A stretch of DNA of 64,000 nt from VAXT01 sp035318925 (GCA_035318925.1 DATHDS010000032.1:12449-76448); one strand, 5' to 3'. Shown: positions 53,067-62,986, numbered from the stretch's first letter. A program made the numbers and translations. Notes: a model not told the origin generated them from the sequence alone.

Positions 53067-56000
53067 GGTTGTCGGAGGCGCGCAACACCTCGGCGAGGTC
53101 GAGCAGGACCGTGCCGTGGTCGCTGATCGCATCGGTTTCGCCCGCAATGCGAGCTGCCTCGAAACCGAGCGCCTTGGCCTCGGGGAACGCACCCTGACGG
53201 GCCAGGAGCTTCGCTCGGACCCTTCGCCAAGTGTGCTGAGCGTTGACGTCGTCGTCAGCCGCGCGCTTCTGGGCAAGGTCGATCCAATCGCTTGCCTCCT
53301 CTTCGCGTCCCTGTAGATAGAGGGCATCTGCGAGCTCCGCGGCCACCGTGGAAAGGCCCGCCTCATCATGGATTCGATCAAAGATCTCGCAGCATTCGCG
53401 GAGGGCGCGCTCTGCCGAGTCGACGTCGCCCGCAAGCAGTTCGACACGACCACAGACTCGTCCGCTGTTATTCGCGAGCGCGTAGGTCTCGCCGATCTCT
53501 TCGTACGTTGCCGTCGCCTCAAGGAGGAGTCGGCGTGCTTCTTCGAAGCGGCTCTCGAGTCCGACGAGCCCTCCCATGAAGCACAGGACATTCGCTCGGC
53601 CCGTCCGATCGGTCGCCTGCTCGAGCAGCTCGTCGCAGCGTGCAAGAGCTTCACCGACCGGTGTCGGCCCGTGGAACAGGGCGGCCCCCAGCTCTGCCAG
53701 GCACCCGGACGCTGACCAACCGGAGCGGCGGTAGTGGACAAGCGCGCGCTCGGCTGCTTCCTGCCAGTCTGCAAGACGGCCCTGGATTCCCCCTCGAACG
53801 TATCCGACGTGACGCCAGGCACGTCCAAGGCCGCGGTCATCGTCCAGCTCCTCGAAGATCGGGATCGCCTCCGTCGCGAGACGAAGCAAGTCGTCGGAGT
53901 TCGTGCTGGATTCGCTGAAGAGTCGAAGGTGGGCCCGTTCGAGCCGGGCTCGGAGCTCGACCCGGCGGTCCTGGGCCGAGCCGATCGCCACGTCGAGGGT
54001 CTTCTCGGCGCCATCGAAGTCACCGGACCACCTCTGGGCGATTCCGAGCTCGCACAGCACTTCGGCACGCGCGGGCCCTTGCCGTGGCAAGAGTCGAGCT
54101 GCGCGGCCGAGCAGATTGATTGTTGCCGGGTTGTCGGCGCGTTTCCACGCGCGAATCCCTGCTGCCGCAAGGCGATCGCCGGCCCAGGCTGCGAGTCGCT
54201 CGAGCTCCGGGTCGGTAGAGCGCAGCTCGCTCCGGAAGCGGTGGGCCTGCTCAGCGTGATGGCCGACAAGCTCGTCGGCTTCGTCCCTCTGTTCAAGCCA
54301 GCTGGCGTGCCGCTCGTGCAGGTCGGCTCTTTGCTCCTTTGTGATTCCTGCATATGTGACATCTCGGATGAGGACGTGGTGGAAGCGAAATTCGTCGTCC
54401 GGCGATTCACGCGAGCGCAGGGCCTGGATCAGCCCTCTGCGCTCGAGCGTGACGAGGCGTCTGTCGACCGTCGCCACCGTCTCCGGCGGGGAGAGATGGC
54501 GGACCGCGCTGCGCACGAAGTCCTTCCCGACGACGGCCGCCCGTTCGAGGACAGCGCGATCCTCCGTGTCGAGGCTGTCCAGACGGCTGGCCAGCAGCGC
54601 CTCGATGGAAGCGGGAACGGCTTCGTCGAGGGCGTCCGGGCCGATATCCGTGACGTAGGCGAGGAGCTGCTCGACGAAGAGCGCGTTTCCCTCGGCGATC
54701 GCAACGATGCGAGCGTGCGTCTTCTCTAAGAGCTCCGTCTCGCCGGCAAGCTCGGCGAGCAGAGTGCCGGCCTCGGCTCCGGACAGCGGGTCGAGCGTGA
54801 TCGTCTCAGTGCTCGACTTCCACCCGGGACGCTTCTCGAGAAGCTCCGGCCGAGCGATGCAGAGCACGAGGATCTGCGCGTCCGAGATCCAGGCCCCGAG
54901 GTACTCGACCAGGTCCAGCAGCGTCGGCTCTGCCCAGTGGACGTCCTCGACGACGACGACGAGCGGTCGCCTTGCCGCAAGCGCCTCGAAGAAGCGCCGG
55001 ACCGCCCAGAACAGCTCACCCGTCGGTGCATGGCCCTCGGCGCGACCGGTGAGCTCGGACATTCGGTCGGCGATCAGGGCGGCATGCTCGTCGCCGTCGA
55101 GGAGGGCCGCGATCGTCGCCTGGGGCCGAGTCGGGGCAGCTTGTCGCACGATCTCGGCGAGAGGGAGGTACGTGGCTCCCTCTCCATAGGAGACGCATCG
55201 TCCGACGAGCGCCGTCGCCTCCGCACCGAGCGCGGAGACGAATTCCGAGGTCAGTCGTGTCTTCCCAATGCCCGCGTCCCCGAGGATGACCACTACACGG
55301 CTGCGACGCTCGTCCCGGACGAGCTCGAAGGCACTCTGCAGGCGATTTAGCTCGTCCTGCCTGCCGACGAGAGACGCACTTGCCTGGGGACGTAGGCCGG
55401 CGCTCTCGCCGAGCGCCACGAGGCGGAATGCCGGAACTCGGCCTAGCGAGCCACCGGCGTCGACCGGTTCGACCGGCTCCATCGTCGCCGCCTCGCGGAG
55501 TACGGTTCGGGTCGCGTCGCCGAGCAGCGTCTCGCCTGGAAGCGCGGCCTGCTGGAGCCGCATCGCAACCGTAACGGCCACCCCCGTCGCAAGCGACTGG
55601 CCGGAAGCCGCGTCCCCCGCGAGCACCTCTCCCGTGTTGATCCCGGTCCGGACCTGGATCATGAGCCCGTGATCACGCTCGAGCTCCCGGTTCAGCCGGA
55701 GGAGCGCATCGCGGAGCTCGGTCGCCGCGCGCACCGCCCGGAGCGGGTCGTCCTCGTGCATCTGCGGGATTCCGAAGACCGCGATCGCGGCGTCGCCGAT
55801 GAACTTCTCGAGAGTGCCCCCGTGGCGCTCGACGACGGTGCGAACAGTGTCGAAATAACGCCGCATCACCATGCGCAAGACCTCTGGATCGAGCGCGGCC
55901 GCGAAGCTCGTGGAGTCGACGATGTCGGTGAAGAGGATCGTCACGGTCTTCCGCCGCTCCTGTCCGGGAGGAGTCGCTGCGGCGGTCGCCCTCTCGGGGA

Positions 56001-56736
56001 CGTCGAGCTCCGGGTCGTGCCTCAGGACCGACTGCTCTAGCCGTTGCAGCTCGGGCGACGGCTCGATACCGAGCTCCTCCACGAGTGTCTCGCGGGCTTG
56101 CCGGTAGGCGGTGAGCGCCTCCGCCTGCCTGCCCGAGCGGTAGAGCGCGAGCATGAGCTGGCCGCGCAGCCGCTCCCGCAAGGGGTGCTCGCCAACGAGA
56201 GCCTCGAGCTCTCCCACGAGCTTCGAGTGGCGGCCGAGCTCGAGCTCTGCCTGAACGAGCTCCTCGCGGGCAACGGTGCGGAGCTCTTCCAGGCGGGCGA
56301 TCTCGACGAGGGCGAAGGGCTCGAAGGCCAGGTCGGCGAGAGGAGATCCGCGCCAGAGCCCGAGCGCCTCGTGCAGGAGGCTTGAGCGCCGCTCGGGGTC
56401 TCCACCCTCCGCGGCCTGGCCCACGAGCCGCTCGAATCGGTGTAGATCGACCCGCTCGGGATCGAGGTCGAGGACATAGCCGGGTGGACGAGTGAGCACA
56501 GCATCACGCCCGAGCGTCTTGCGCAGATCGGAGACGAGGTTCTGGAGCGAGCCGACCGCCGCCTTCGGAGGATTCCCGGCCCAGAGATCTTCGACGAGCC
56601 GGTCGGTGGAGACGATCTCGCCGGCGTGAAGCAACAGCAACGCCAGGAGGGAGCGCTGCTTCCGCCTTTTGAGCTCGAGCGGCCGCCCCTCTACCCGGAC
56701 CTCGAAAGGGCCTAGGACGCGGAACTCGACTTCCAC
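52954..56736 (-). CDS. Giant SARP-type regulator: BTAD, adenylate/guanylate cyclase, AAA ATPase and TPR domains
   Basis: A 1260-residue multidomain protein. Order: winged-helix DNA-binding domain (about 1-95; VLGPFEVRVEGRPLELKRRK), BTAD (about 100-245), class III nucleotide cyclase (about 265-430) with TVTILFTDIVDSTSF and FIGDAAIAVFG supplying both metal Asp residues, then an ORC/MalT-like NTPase with VVILGDAGIGKTRL (about 480) and VVVVEDVHWAEPT (Walker B, about 595), and a long C-terminal TPR array (about 820-1260). It could make cAMP and control transcription from one chain. Targets may include the divergent delta-60 protein. The GTG start has GGGAG upstream. Such fusions are common in Actinobacteria and poorly studied. 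Confidence 0.9.
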   Translation of the reverse strand: MEVEFRVLGPFEVRVEGRPLELKRRKQRSLLALLLLHAGEIVSTDRLVEDLWAGNPPKAAVGSLQNLVSDLRKTLGRDAVLTRPPGYVLDLDPERVDLHRFERLVGQAAEGGDPERRSSLLHEALGLWRGSPLADLAFEPFALVEIARLEELRTVAREELVQAELELGRHSKLVGELEALVGEHPLRERLRGQLMLALYRSGRQAEALTAYRQARETLVEELGIEPSPELQRLEQSVLRHDPELDVPERATAAATPPGQERRKTVTILFTDIVDSTSFAAALDPEVLRMVMRRYFDTVRTVVERHGGTLEKFIGDAAIAVFGIPQMHEDDPLRAVRAATELRDALLRLNRELERDHGLMIQVRTGINTGEVLAGDAASGQSLATGVAVTVAMRLQQAALPGETLLGDATRTVLREAATMEPVEPVDAGGSLGRVPAFRLVALGESAGLRPQASASLVGRQDELNRLQSAFELVRDERRSRVVVILGDAGIGKTRLTSEFVSALGAEATALVGRCVSYGEGATYLPLAEIVRQAAPTRPQATIAALLDGDEHAALIADRMSELTGRAEGHAPTGELFWAVRRFFEALAARRPLVVVVEDVHWAEPTLLDLVEYLGAWISDAQILVLCIARPELLEKRPGWKSSTETITLDPLSGAEAGTLLAELAGETELLEKTHARIVAIAEGNALFVEQLLAYVTDIGPDALDEAVPASIEALLASRLDSLDTEDRAVLERAAVVGKDFVRSAVRHLSPPETVATVDRRLVTLERRGLIQALRSRESPDDEFRFHHVLIRDVTYAGITKEQRADLHERHASWLEQRDEADELVGHHAEQAHRFRSELRSTDPELERLAAWAGDRLAAAGIRAWKRADNPATINLLGRAARLLPRQGPARAEVLCELGIAQRWSGDFDGAEKTLDVAIGSAQDRRVELRARLERAHLRLFSESSTNSDDLLRLATEAIPIFEELDDDRGLGRAWRHVGYVRGGIQGRLADWQEAAERALVHYRRSGWSASGCLAELGAALFHGPTPVGEALARCDELLEQATDRTGRANVLCFMGGLVGLESRFEEARRLLLEATATYEEIGETYALANNSGRVCGRVELLAGDVDSAERALRECCEIFDRIHDEAGLSTVAAELADALYLQGREEEASDWIDLAQKRAADDDVNAQHTWRRVRAKLLARQGAFPEAKALGFEAARIAGETDAISDHGTVLLDLAEVLRASDNPTDATDCVQRAVRLFDRKGNIVSAQAGRSLLSKLPVA

Positions 56737-56829
56737 TGCTCCCGTTCTACCACTGTCAAGGGCGCGCTCCTAACCAGCGCGTGAGCTGCCCATGAGCGCT
56801 GCGTGAGAGGTGCACCGCAACCTCGCCGC

Positions 56830-57018
56830 ATGCAGCACACACGACCAGCAGACCTCATTACGGAGGCCGAGCGCTACCTCGCCGCCGTCGAGCTCTTCCG
56901 CGCCGAGGGCCGCCAGCTGCATTGGCGGCTCGAGCGGGGTGCTCCAGGGCCTCGTCGAGGCGGTTCGCGCTCCACTTCTCGAGGGCCGCTCGAGTCCATA
57001 CCAAGGAGGACGCAATGA
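56830..57018 (+). CDS. Short ORF in the divergent gap, uncertain
   Basis: From ATG at 56830 the frame reads MQHTRPADLITEAERYLAAV and continues to LFRAEGRQLHWRLER, a composition typical of real coding rather than random high-GC frames, then a Ser/Arg-rich tail of doubtful reality. It may be the remnant of a small gene; its end overlaps the delta-60 start by 4 bases. No ribosome binding site is visible. The rest of the 56737-57014 gap carries only the expected promoter regions. Confidence 0.3.
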   Translation: MQHTRPADLITEAERYLAAVELFRAEGRQLHWRLERGAPGPRRGGSRSTSRGPLESIPRRTQ

Positions 57019-58481
57019 GCATGGCACGACGCTTCATCCTCGCCGCCGCAGTCCTGACGCTCGTATTCGCGACCGGTCTTTCGGCTGCCGCCGGCGATCT
57101 CGATACGAGCTTCAACGGCACCGGCAAGGTCCTGACCGATTTCGCCGGAGGATCGAACGACCTCGCCAACGGCGTTGCGGTTCAGGCCGACGGCAAAGTG
57201 GTTGTCGCCGGCGGAAGCAATAACGAGACAGACAGCAGCTTCGCGGTCGTCCGCTATACGGTAAACGGCGCCCTCGATCCCGCGTTCGACGGTGACGGAA
57301 AAGTTCGTACTGACTTCACGTCGTCGTCTACAGAGTGGGCGCAGTCTCTCGCGATTCAGCCAGATGGAAAGATCGTCGTGATTGGCCCTGTCGGCCTCCC
57401 CGGAAACGGAACCGGCGCTGATTTCGGGCTCGTACGGTACAACGCGGACGGGACGCTTGATGCCGGCTTCAGCGGAGACGGCAAAGTGGTGATCGACTTC
57501 GCCCACACCACCGACTTCCCGGAATCGGTCGCGCTCCAGTCCGACGGCAAGATCGTGGTCGCAGGCTCGAGTCGTCCCTTCGGAACTCAGGCGTACGACT
57601 TCGCCGTGGCCCGCTACAACCAGGACGGCTCGCTCGACGGTTCGTTCGACGGGGATGGCAAGGTCATCACCAACATTTTCACGGGCTCGGACGACTTCGC
57701 CACAAGGGTCGCTGTCCAGACTGACGGGAGGGTCGTCGCCGGAGGTGTGGCTTCGATCGGGTCGGCGTACAGCGCCGTTCTTGTTCGATACATGCCCGAC
57801 GGAAGTCTCGACGGCTCGTTCGACGGCGACGGAAAGGTCGTCGTGACAACCCCGACGGATTCGATCAACGATCTCGCGCTCCAGCCGGACGGGAAGATCG
57901 TTACCGCCGGTGGTGCCTCCCATATCACCCGTTTCAACGCGGACGGGAGCGTCGACAACACCTTCGCCGCAGGATCCTCTCCGTTCCCGTCCCCGTTCGC
58001 GCTGGCCATTCAGCGTGACGGCCGAATCGTTGCCGCAGCTCCGACGGGGTACCCCGCAAGCGATTTCGGCGTCACTCGCTATGGCCCAAACGGCGCGTTG
58101 GACCTGAGCTTCGGTTCGGGAGGCACGCTCACGACCGACCTTGCCGCCACGGACATCCCGGCGGGAGTCGCGCTTGCGCCGGACGGAAAGATCGTGGTCG
58201 CGGGTATCGGCGGGCCGGCCGGCGCTGGCCCGAACGACTTCGCGGTCGTCCGTTACCTCGCGGCGCCTCCGCAGTGCAAGGTGCCGAACGTTCGCGGCAA
58301 GAAGCTCGCTGCTGCAAAGGCGAGCATCCGGAGGGCTCGCTGCACAGCCGGAAAGGTCACTCGCAAGCCCTCGAAGCGAGTCAAGAAGGGTCGCGTGATC
58401 TCACAGAGCCCGCGGGCAGGCGCGACCGTGCCGAGTGGCGGCAAGGTCAATCTCGTGATCAGCAAGGGCCGCAGACGCTGA
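57015..58481 (+). CDS. Secreted delta-60 repeat protein with C-terminal PASTA domain
   Basis: A 488-residue exported protein. The ATG at 57015 follows AAGGAGGACGC and leads into a signal peptide (ARRFILAAAVLTLVFATGLSAAA). About seven delta-60 repeats follow, each with a core like LDxSFxGDGKV...AVQxDGKIVVAG...FAVxRYxxDG, building a beta-propeller. The last 70 residues form a PASTA-like domain (CKVPNVRGKKLAAAKASI; GRVISQSPRAGATVPSGG) that can bind peptidoglycan. The protein is probably displayed at the cell surface. It is divergent from the SARP gene and convergent with the LuxR-type regulator. Confidence 0.88.
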   Translation: MSMARRFILAAAVLTLVFATGLSAAAGDLDTSFNGTGKVLTDFAGGSNDLANGVAVQADGKVVVAGGSNNETDSSFAVVRYTVNGALDPAFDGDGKVRTDFTSSSTEWAQSLAIQPDGKIVVIGPVGLPGNGTGADFGLVRYNADGTLDAGFSGDGKVVIDFAHTTDFPESVALQSDGKIVVAGSSRPFGTQAYDFAVARYNQDGSLDGSFDGDGKVITNIFTGSDDFATRVAVQTDGRVVAGGVASIGSAYSAVLVRYMPDGSLDGSFDGDGKVVVTTPTDSINDLALQPDGKIVTAGGASHITRFNADGSVDNTFAAGSSPFPSPFALAIQRDGRIVAAAPTGYPASDFGVTRYGPNGALDLSFGSGGTLTTDLAATDIPAGVALAPDGKIVVAGIGGPAGAGPNDFAVVRYLAAPPQCKVPNVRGKKLAAAKASIRRARCTAGKVTRKPSKRVKKGRVISQSPRAGATVPSGGKVNLVISKGRRR

Positions 58482-58516
58482 ATCTCTGCGGACGCGCTGA
58501 TCGAGTGGAACGCCTC

Positions 58517-58547
58517 GCGGCCTCCGACGGTGTTCGTCGGGGGCCGC
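58517..58547. terminator. Hairpin between convergent delta-60 and LAL genes
   Basis: GCGGCCTCCGACG pairs with CGTCGGGGGCCGC across GTGTT, a 13-bp stem with a single wobble. It sits between the two stop codons and can end both transcripts. Confidence 0.65.
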
Positions 58548-58569
58548 GGCTCGGTCTTCCAGGGCCCGG

Positions 58570-61359
58570 CTAGGGCTCGGCGCTGGTGCCGGCAAGCGCG
58601 CCCTCACCGGCCAGAAGGCCCGCGAGCTCGGTCCGGGAGCGGACTTCGAGCTTGCGGTAGATGCGGCCGAGGTGCGCCTCGATCGTCTTCGGGCTCAGGA
58701 AGAGCGCAGCGCCGGCCTCGCGGTTCGTTGCGCCCTTCGCAACGACCAGCGCGACCTGGAGCTCCTGCGGCGTCAGCCGGCCGGCCGCGGAGGGGACGCG
58801 CCGCCGGGCCGTCTCGCCGCTCGCGCCGAGCTCCCCGCGAGCACGGTCGGCCCAGGGCTCGGCCCCGAGCCGCTCGAAGGTCTCGAGCGCGGAGCGGAGC
58901 GGCTCGCGCGCGTCCGAGCGGCGGCGGGCCCGCCGAAGCTGCTCCCCGAAGCACAACTGGGTCCGTGCCAGCTCGAACGGCGTCGGAGTGCTCGTGTGGA
59001 GCTCGATCGCCCGGCGGAAGTGGCCTTCCTGCTCATCCTCTGTAGCGATCAGCCCTCTGCACCTCGCACTCGCTGCGAGCGCCCAGTTGCGCCCTGTTTC
59101 CTCTGCCTGGCGCTCGAACAGCTCGAGCTCGCTCAGCGCCTCCTCGTCATGTCCGGAGCGGGCGTACGCTTCGATCAGGTCGGGCGCCCACTGGATCACC
59201 GCCGGGTCTCCCAGACCGTTTCTGCGGGCGCTCTCGGCGAGCAGCGCGAGGTGAGCGATCGCATCCTCGCTCCGGCCCATTCCCAGATCGAGCAGCCCGA
59301 GCGTCGAGAGGGCATGAGCCGATACGGCCCCAATGCCGTGTGGGGCGATCTCGAGCGCCTGAGCAACATGCCCGCGGCACTCCTCCTCCCGTCCCTGAGC
59401 GGCTTCGACCCGGGCGGCGCAAACCAGGCTGAACGTATGCGTCGTGTCCTGGCCGGTCTCGCTTGCGATTCGGAGCCCCTCCGCGGCGCCGGCGTAGGCA
59501 GCTGCCCAGTTGCCGGTGCGGAAGTCGAGCTCTGAGAGGCCCGCCAACGGGTAGGGAAGAAAGCCGAGCGCACTGTGATGTCGCGCGGCGTCGATCATTT
59601 TCGTGTGCAGTCTGCGTCCGAGGTCGTACTCCTCGATCCAGGTCAGCACCTGGGCTGGTATCGAGAGCTGCCGGACCCAATCGAAATCAGCCGTCTCGAG
59701 CAGCGGCTCGTAGCGCTCGAGGAGAGGTCGCGCTTCCCGCGCGCGGCCGCTCAGCAGGAGCGCCAGACCGAGGACCGCGTTGGCGAGAATCTGCGTCGTC
59801 CCGCCGGCTTCCTCGGTCCCCGCCTGAGCCTGCTGGGCCGTTTCGAGCCCCGTGGAGATGCGGGCTGCCATGAAGCATGCCCACGAGGCGTCGGTGAGCA
59901 TCCTCGCGGCCTTCGCGGGGTCGAGCTCAGCGATCTTCGGCGCCTCTTCGACCAGCAGCGCATGCGCGTCCATTGGCATGCCGAACCACATCTCGACCGC
60001 CCCTCGGAGGTGCTGGATCCGAGCCCTTCTGAGCGGTTCGTCAGCAGCTTCCAGGGCCTCCTTGAGGAGCTCGAGCGCTCGGCCTGCGCGTCCGGCGATG
60101 CGGCTGTCGTCCGCCGCTTCGAACAGCCGCCGGGCCTTCTCCCTGTCGTCTGTGGTCATGCGGGCGGCCCGCTCGAGTGCGAGGGCGGCCTCGGCGTGAC
60201 CGCCGCGTCCTCGAGCATCGAAAGCCGCACTCTCCAGTGCGGCAGCGACCTCGTCGTCGAGGTCGGGCGCCGCCGCCGCGAGGTGCCAGGCGCTCCCTCC
60301 ACCCGAGCTTGCTGCGAGCGCCTGGTGCGCGGCCTGGCGGGATTGGGGCGATGCCTCGTGGTAGACGGCCGCCCGGAGCAGGGGGTGTCGGAACACGAGC
60401 GCGTCGCCTTCGAAGGAGATCAGCCGCGCCTCCTGTGCAGCGTCGAGCGAGCGGGGATCGAGCTCGAGCGCGTCGAGCGATCGCATGATCTCCTCCACTC
60501 GCCCCGTTGCGCTCGCGGCTGCGACGACGAGCGCACGCTGGGATTGCTCCGGTAGTCCCTCGATCTGGTTCACGAAGGCGCGCTCGACCGTAGGCGTCAC
60601 AGGGAGCGGGTCTTCCAGCGGCTCCGCGCCGGCCAGTTGGGCCGCGCTGAGGAGGGTCGGGATCTCGATCAGTGCAAGCGGATTGCCTCCTGTCGCCTCC
60701 GCGAGGCGGCTCGCGATCTCCGGCGGAGGCGCAGGCTCGAGACGGCTCGCAAGCAGCTCCATGGCGTCTTCCCGGTCGAGGCCGTGGAGCATGAGCTCGT
60801 CGAGGCCGGTCTCCTCGAATGCGCTCGGCTCGCCCTCGCGCACCGCGAACAGCAGGGCGACACCTTCCGAGTCGATCCGCCGACCTGCGAAGAGAAGGGC
60901 TTCGGCAGATGATCTGTCGAGCCATTGAGCGTCGTCGACGACTCCCAGGACCGGAGCGGCCTCGGCCGTCGCGGCGAGCAGGCTCAGGGTGGCGGCGCAG
61001 GTCGCGAACCTGTCTCCTCGAGTAGCAGGCCGAAGGGCCAGAGCTTCTGCGAGCGCGTTCGCCTGTGGCTCAGGTAGCGCCCCGAGCTGATCGAGCGCCG
61101 GCCGGAACAGGTCACCGAGGGCGGAAAACGCGAGCTCCGATTCCGACTCGATTCCTCGCGCGCGCAGCAGCGTCATCGAACCGGCCTGCTCGACGGCGTA
61201 GCGCAGGAGCGCGGTCTTGCCGATCCCCACCTCGCCCCGGATCAGAAGAGCCGCGCTCTGCTCGCTGCGAGCGGCCTCGAGGAGCTCGTCGATAAGAGCG
61301 CACTCGACGTCGCGCCCGATCAGATCTGTCGTTTCGATGCGGGGGCCAGGGGACCGCAT
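58570..61359 (-). CDS. Large ATP-binding LuxR-family regulator (LAL)
   Basis: A 929-residue regulator. The N-terminal NTPase has DLIGRDVECALIDELL and the P-loop LIRGEVGIGKTALLR (about 44), with LGVVDDAQWLDRSSA as Walker B (about 138). The middle is a TPR-like helical array (about 380-840). The C-terminal LuxR HTH is LTPQELQVALVVAKGATNRE with LFLSPKTIEAHLGRIYRKLEV, the usual recognition helix. It should sense a ligand through the TPR part and activate transcription by ATP-driven oligomerisation. It is divergent from the RTX-type gene at 61504, its likely target. Confidence 0.9.
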   Translation of the reverse strand: MRSPGPRIETTDLIGRDVECALIDELLEAARSEQSAALLIRGEVGIGKTALLRYAVEQAGSMTLLRARGIESESELAFSALGDLFRPALDQLGALPEPQANALAEALALRPATRGDRFATCAATLSLLAATAEAAPVLGVVDDAQWLDRSSAEALLFAGRRIDSEGVALLFAVREGEPSAFEETGLDELMLHGLDREDAMELLASRLEPAPPPEIASRLAEATGGNPLALIEIPTLLSAAQLAGAEPLEDPLPVTPTVERAFVNQIEGLPEQSQRALVVAAASATGRVEEIMRSLDALELDPRSLDAAQEARLISFEGDALVFRHPLLRAAVYHEASPQSRQAAHQALAASSGGGSAWHLAAAAPDLDDEVAAALESAAFDARGRGGHAEAALALERAARMTTDDREKARRLFEAADDSRIAGRAGRALELLKEALEAADEPLRRARIQHLRGAVEMWFGMPMDAHALLVEEAPKIAELDPAKAARMLTDASWACFMAARISTGLETAQQAQAGTEEAGGTTQILANAVLGLALLLSGRAREARPLLERYEPLLETADFDWVRQLSIPAQVLTWIEEYDLGRRLHTKMIDAARHHSALGFLPYPLAGLSELDFRTGNWAAAYAGAAEGLRIASETGQDTTHTFSLVCAARVEAAQGREEECRGHVAQALEIAPHGIGAVSAHALSTLGLLDLGMGRSEDAIAHLALLAESARRNGLGDPAVIQWAPDLIEAYARSGHDEEALSELELFERQAEETGRNWALAASARCRGLIATEDEQEGHFRRAIELHTSTPTPFELARTQLCFGEQLRRARRRSDAREPLRSALETFERLGAEPWADRARGELGASGETARRRVPSAAGRLTPQELQVALVVAKGATNREAGAALFLSPKTIEAHLGRIYRKLEVRSRTELAGLLAGEGALAGTSAEP

Positions 61360-61455
61360 TGAGGCGCAATCTATGGCGTCTCGCGCCTTTTGTCACGAGG
61401 GGGATCCCCTAACCGCGATCGGGAAGTGCCCGACGCGACCGAGGCTCGCCGGTCC

Positions 61456-61461
61456 TAGCGT
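61456..61461 (+). promoter_or_regulatory. -10 element upstream of the RTX-type gene
   Basis: TAGCGT precedes an in-frame ATG at 61468 by 6 bases, the leaderless pattern, but a second ATG at 61504 has AAGGAGGTC and leads into the signal peptide. The message may begin near 61468 with translation mainly from 61504. Confidence 0.45.
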
Positions 61462-61503
61462 CGAGACATGACCACCACACCCCCAACCCGAAGGAGGTCG
61501 GTC

Positions 61504-62463
61504 ATGTTCGACACCACTACCCGGATGAGGAAGACGGTTCCCGTCCTTCTCGCTCTGGGAGCCATAGCCCTTCTCGCCGCCGGCGCGTCTGGCGCAGCGG
61601 GAAAGCAAGATTCGACGAGGTGCCTCGACGTGGCCCCGACAATCGTCGGGACTCCCGGTGACGACACGATCGTCGGCACCTACGACGACGACGTCATCGT
61701 CGGCCTGTCGGGAAACGACACGATCGATGGGCTGGACGGCGAGGACCTCATCTGCGGCGGTGACGGAAACGACGTCATCCGCGGAGGTCCCGAGATGGAC
61801 CTGCTGATGGCAGATCTCGGCGACGACACGCTCGACGGAGGCGACGACCTGGACATCGTCGCCTACCTCAATGCGCCTGGTCCTGTCTCTGCAAGCCTGA
61901 CGACAGGCACGGCGACGGGCTTCGGCTCGGACACGCTGGTCAGCGTCGAGGCGCTCGTCGGCTCCAGCTTCGCCGACACGCTCGAGGGTGACGCGCAGGA
62001 CAACTACATCGACGGTCAGCCCGGCGACGACACGATCACCGCGCTGGACGGCGATGACTTCCTCGACGGCGACGACGGGAACGACACGATCGACGGCGGG
62101 CTCGGCGAGGACATCGCGTGCTACTGCTGGGCGCCGGCACCCATCGTCGCGAACCTCTCTCGCGGAACCGCGTCGGGCTGGGGAACCGATCGCCTCGTCG
62201 CGATCGAGGATCTCCACGGCTCGCAGTTCGCGGACCGTCTGACCGGCGACGCCGGGGCGAATCGGATCATCGGCCGGCGCGGAAACGACCAGATCGCCGG
62301 CGGCGGAGGAAGGGACCTGCTCGACGGTGAGCAGGGAGCCGACTCGATCGCCGGTGGCCCCGGAGCCGACCGTCTCGACGGCGGCCCAGGCCGCGATTAC
62401 CTGAACGGCGGGCCCGGTCGTGATCGCTGCATGCGCGGCGAGCGCAAGCGGAGCTGTCCGTGA
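61504..62463 (+). CDS. Secreted RTX/hemolysin-type calcium-binding repeat protein
   Basis: A 319-residue exported protein. The ATG at 61504 with its GAAGGAGG site is preferred over the ATG at 61468. A signal peptide (about 1-34, KTVPVLLALGAIALLAAGASG) is followed by many nonapeptide repeats of the GGxGxDxUx kind (for example GTPGDDTIVG, LSGNDTIDGLDGED, GGGGRDLLDG) that wind into Ca2+-binding parallel beta rolls, interrupted by two segments with VSASLTTGTATGFG and IVANLSRGTASGWG. No toxin or enzyme domain is present. Export here is by Sec, not the type I system of Gram-negative RTX toxins. Confidence 0.87.
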   Translation: MFDTTTRMRKTVPVLLALGAIALLAAGASGAAGKQDSTRCLDVAPTIVGTPGDDTIVGTYDDDVIVGLSGNDTIDGLDGEDLICGGDGNDVIRGGPEMDLLMADLGDDTLDGGDDLDIVAYLNAPGPVSASLTTGTATGFGSDTLVSVEALVGSSFADTLEGDAQDNYIDGQPGDDTITALDGDDFLDGDDGNDTIDGGLGEDIACYCWAPAPIVANLSRGTASGWGTDRLVAIEDLHGSQFADRLTGDAGANRIIGRRGNDQIAGGGGRDLLDGEQGADSIAGGPGADRLDGGPGRDYLNGGPGRDRCMRGERKRSCP

Positions 62464-62510
62464 TCCGCCCGGCAACCGACCAACCATTCTCGAACGCAAG
62501 GAGGCAACGC

Positions 62511-62954
62511 GTGTATCCCAACGTCCTCAACAAAGCCGGCAAGAGATTCGCGGTCACCGTAGGGATCGTCGCCGCTGGTCTTGCCGCCTACGCAACTCCA
62601 GGAGTCGGCGCACCCGATCGACACGCTCGAGGCGCCGAGTATCCACTGTCGGTCATCGCCGTCCAGACCGAGCCTCAGCGCCCGAAGGCCGGCAAGCCCT
62701 TCACGGCGATGATCGGGATCGTCAATGAGGAGACCGGCGGAGTCGTGCAGTCCGGCGACGTCACGTGTCCGGCACGCATCGGGCAACACGCCGCTCGGGT
62801 GATCGACAAGGGGTTCATCGACGGCGGCGGGATCGCGATGTGCACGTGGATGGTCCCCCGCAAGGCCGGCGGCAAGCGGATGGTCGCGAAGGTCGAGGTC
62901 TATTCCGACGAGGGCACCGTCAGGTCTCGCTTCTTGAGGGTGGTCCGACGGTAG
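62511..62954 (+). CDS. Exported protein of unknown function
   Basis: A 147-residue protein. GTG at 62511 follows AAGGAGGCAAC; a longer frame from 62460 overlaps the RTX gene end. Residues 1-34 look like a signal peptide (VTVGIVAAGLAAYATPGVGA). The mature part has YPLSVIAVQTEPQRPKAGKP (about 42) and ARIGQHAARVIDKGF, with two cysteines, and the layout of a small Ig-like beta sandwich (as in CARDB-type domains), a tentative reading. It lies 47 bases after the RTX gene and is probably co-transcribed. Confidence 0.65.
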   Translation: MYPNVLNKAGKRFAVTVGIVAAGLAAYATPGVGAPDRHARGAEYPLSVIAVQTEPQRPKAGKPFTAMIGIVNEETGGVVQSGDVTCPARIGQHAARVIDKGFIDGGGIAMCTWMVPRKAGGKRMVAKVEVYSDEGTVRSRFLRVVRR

Positions 62955-62986
62955 TCCCGCGAGAACCTCTGTACACGACGAGGAGG

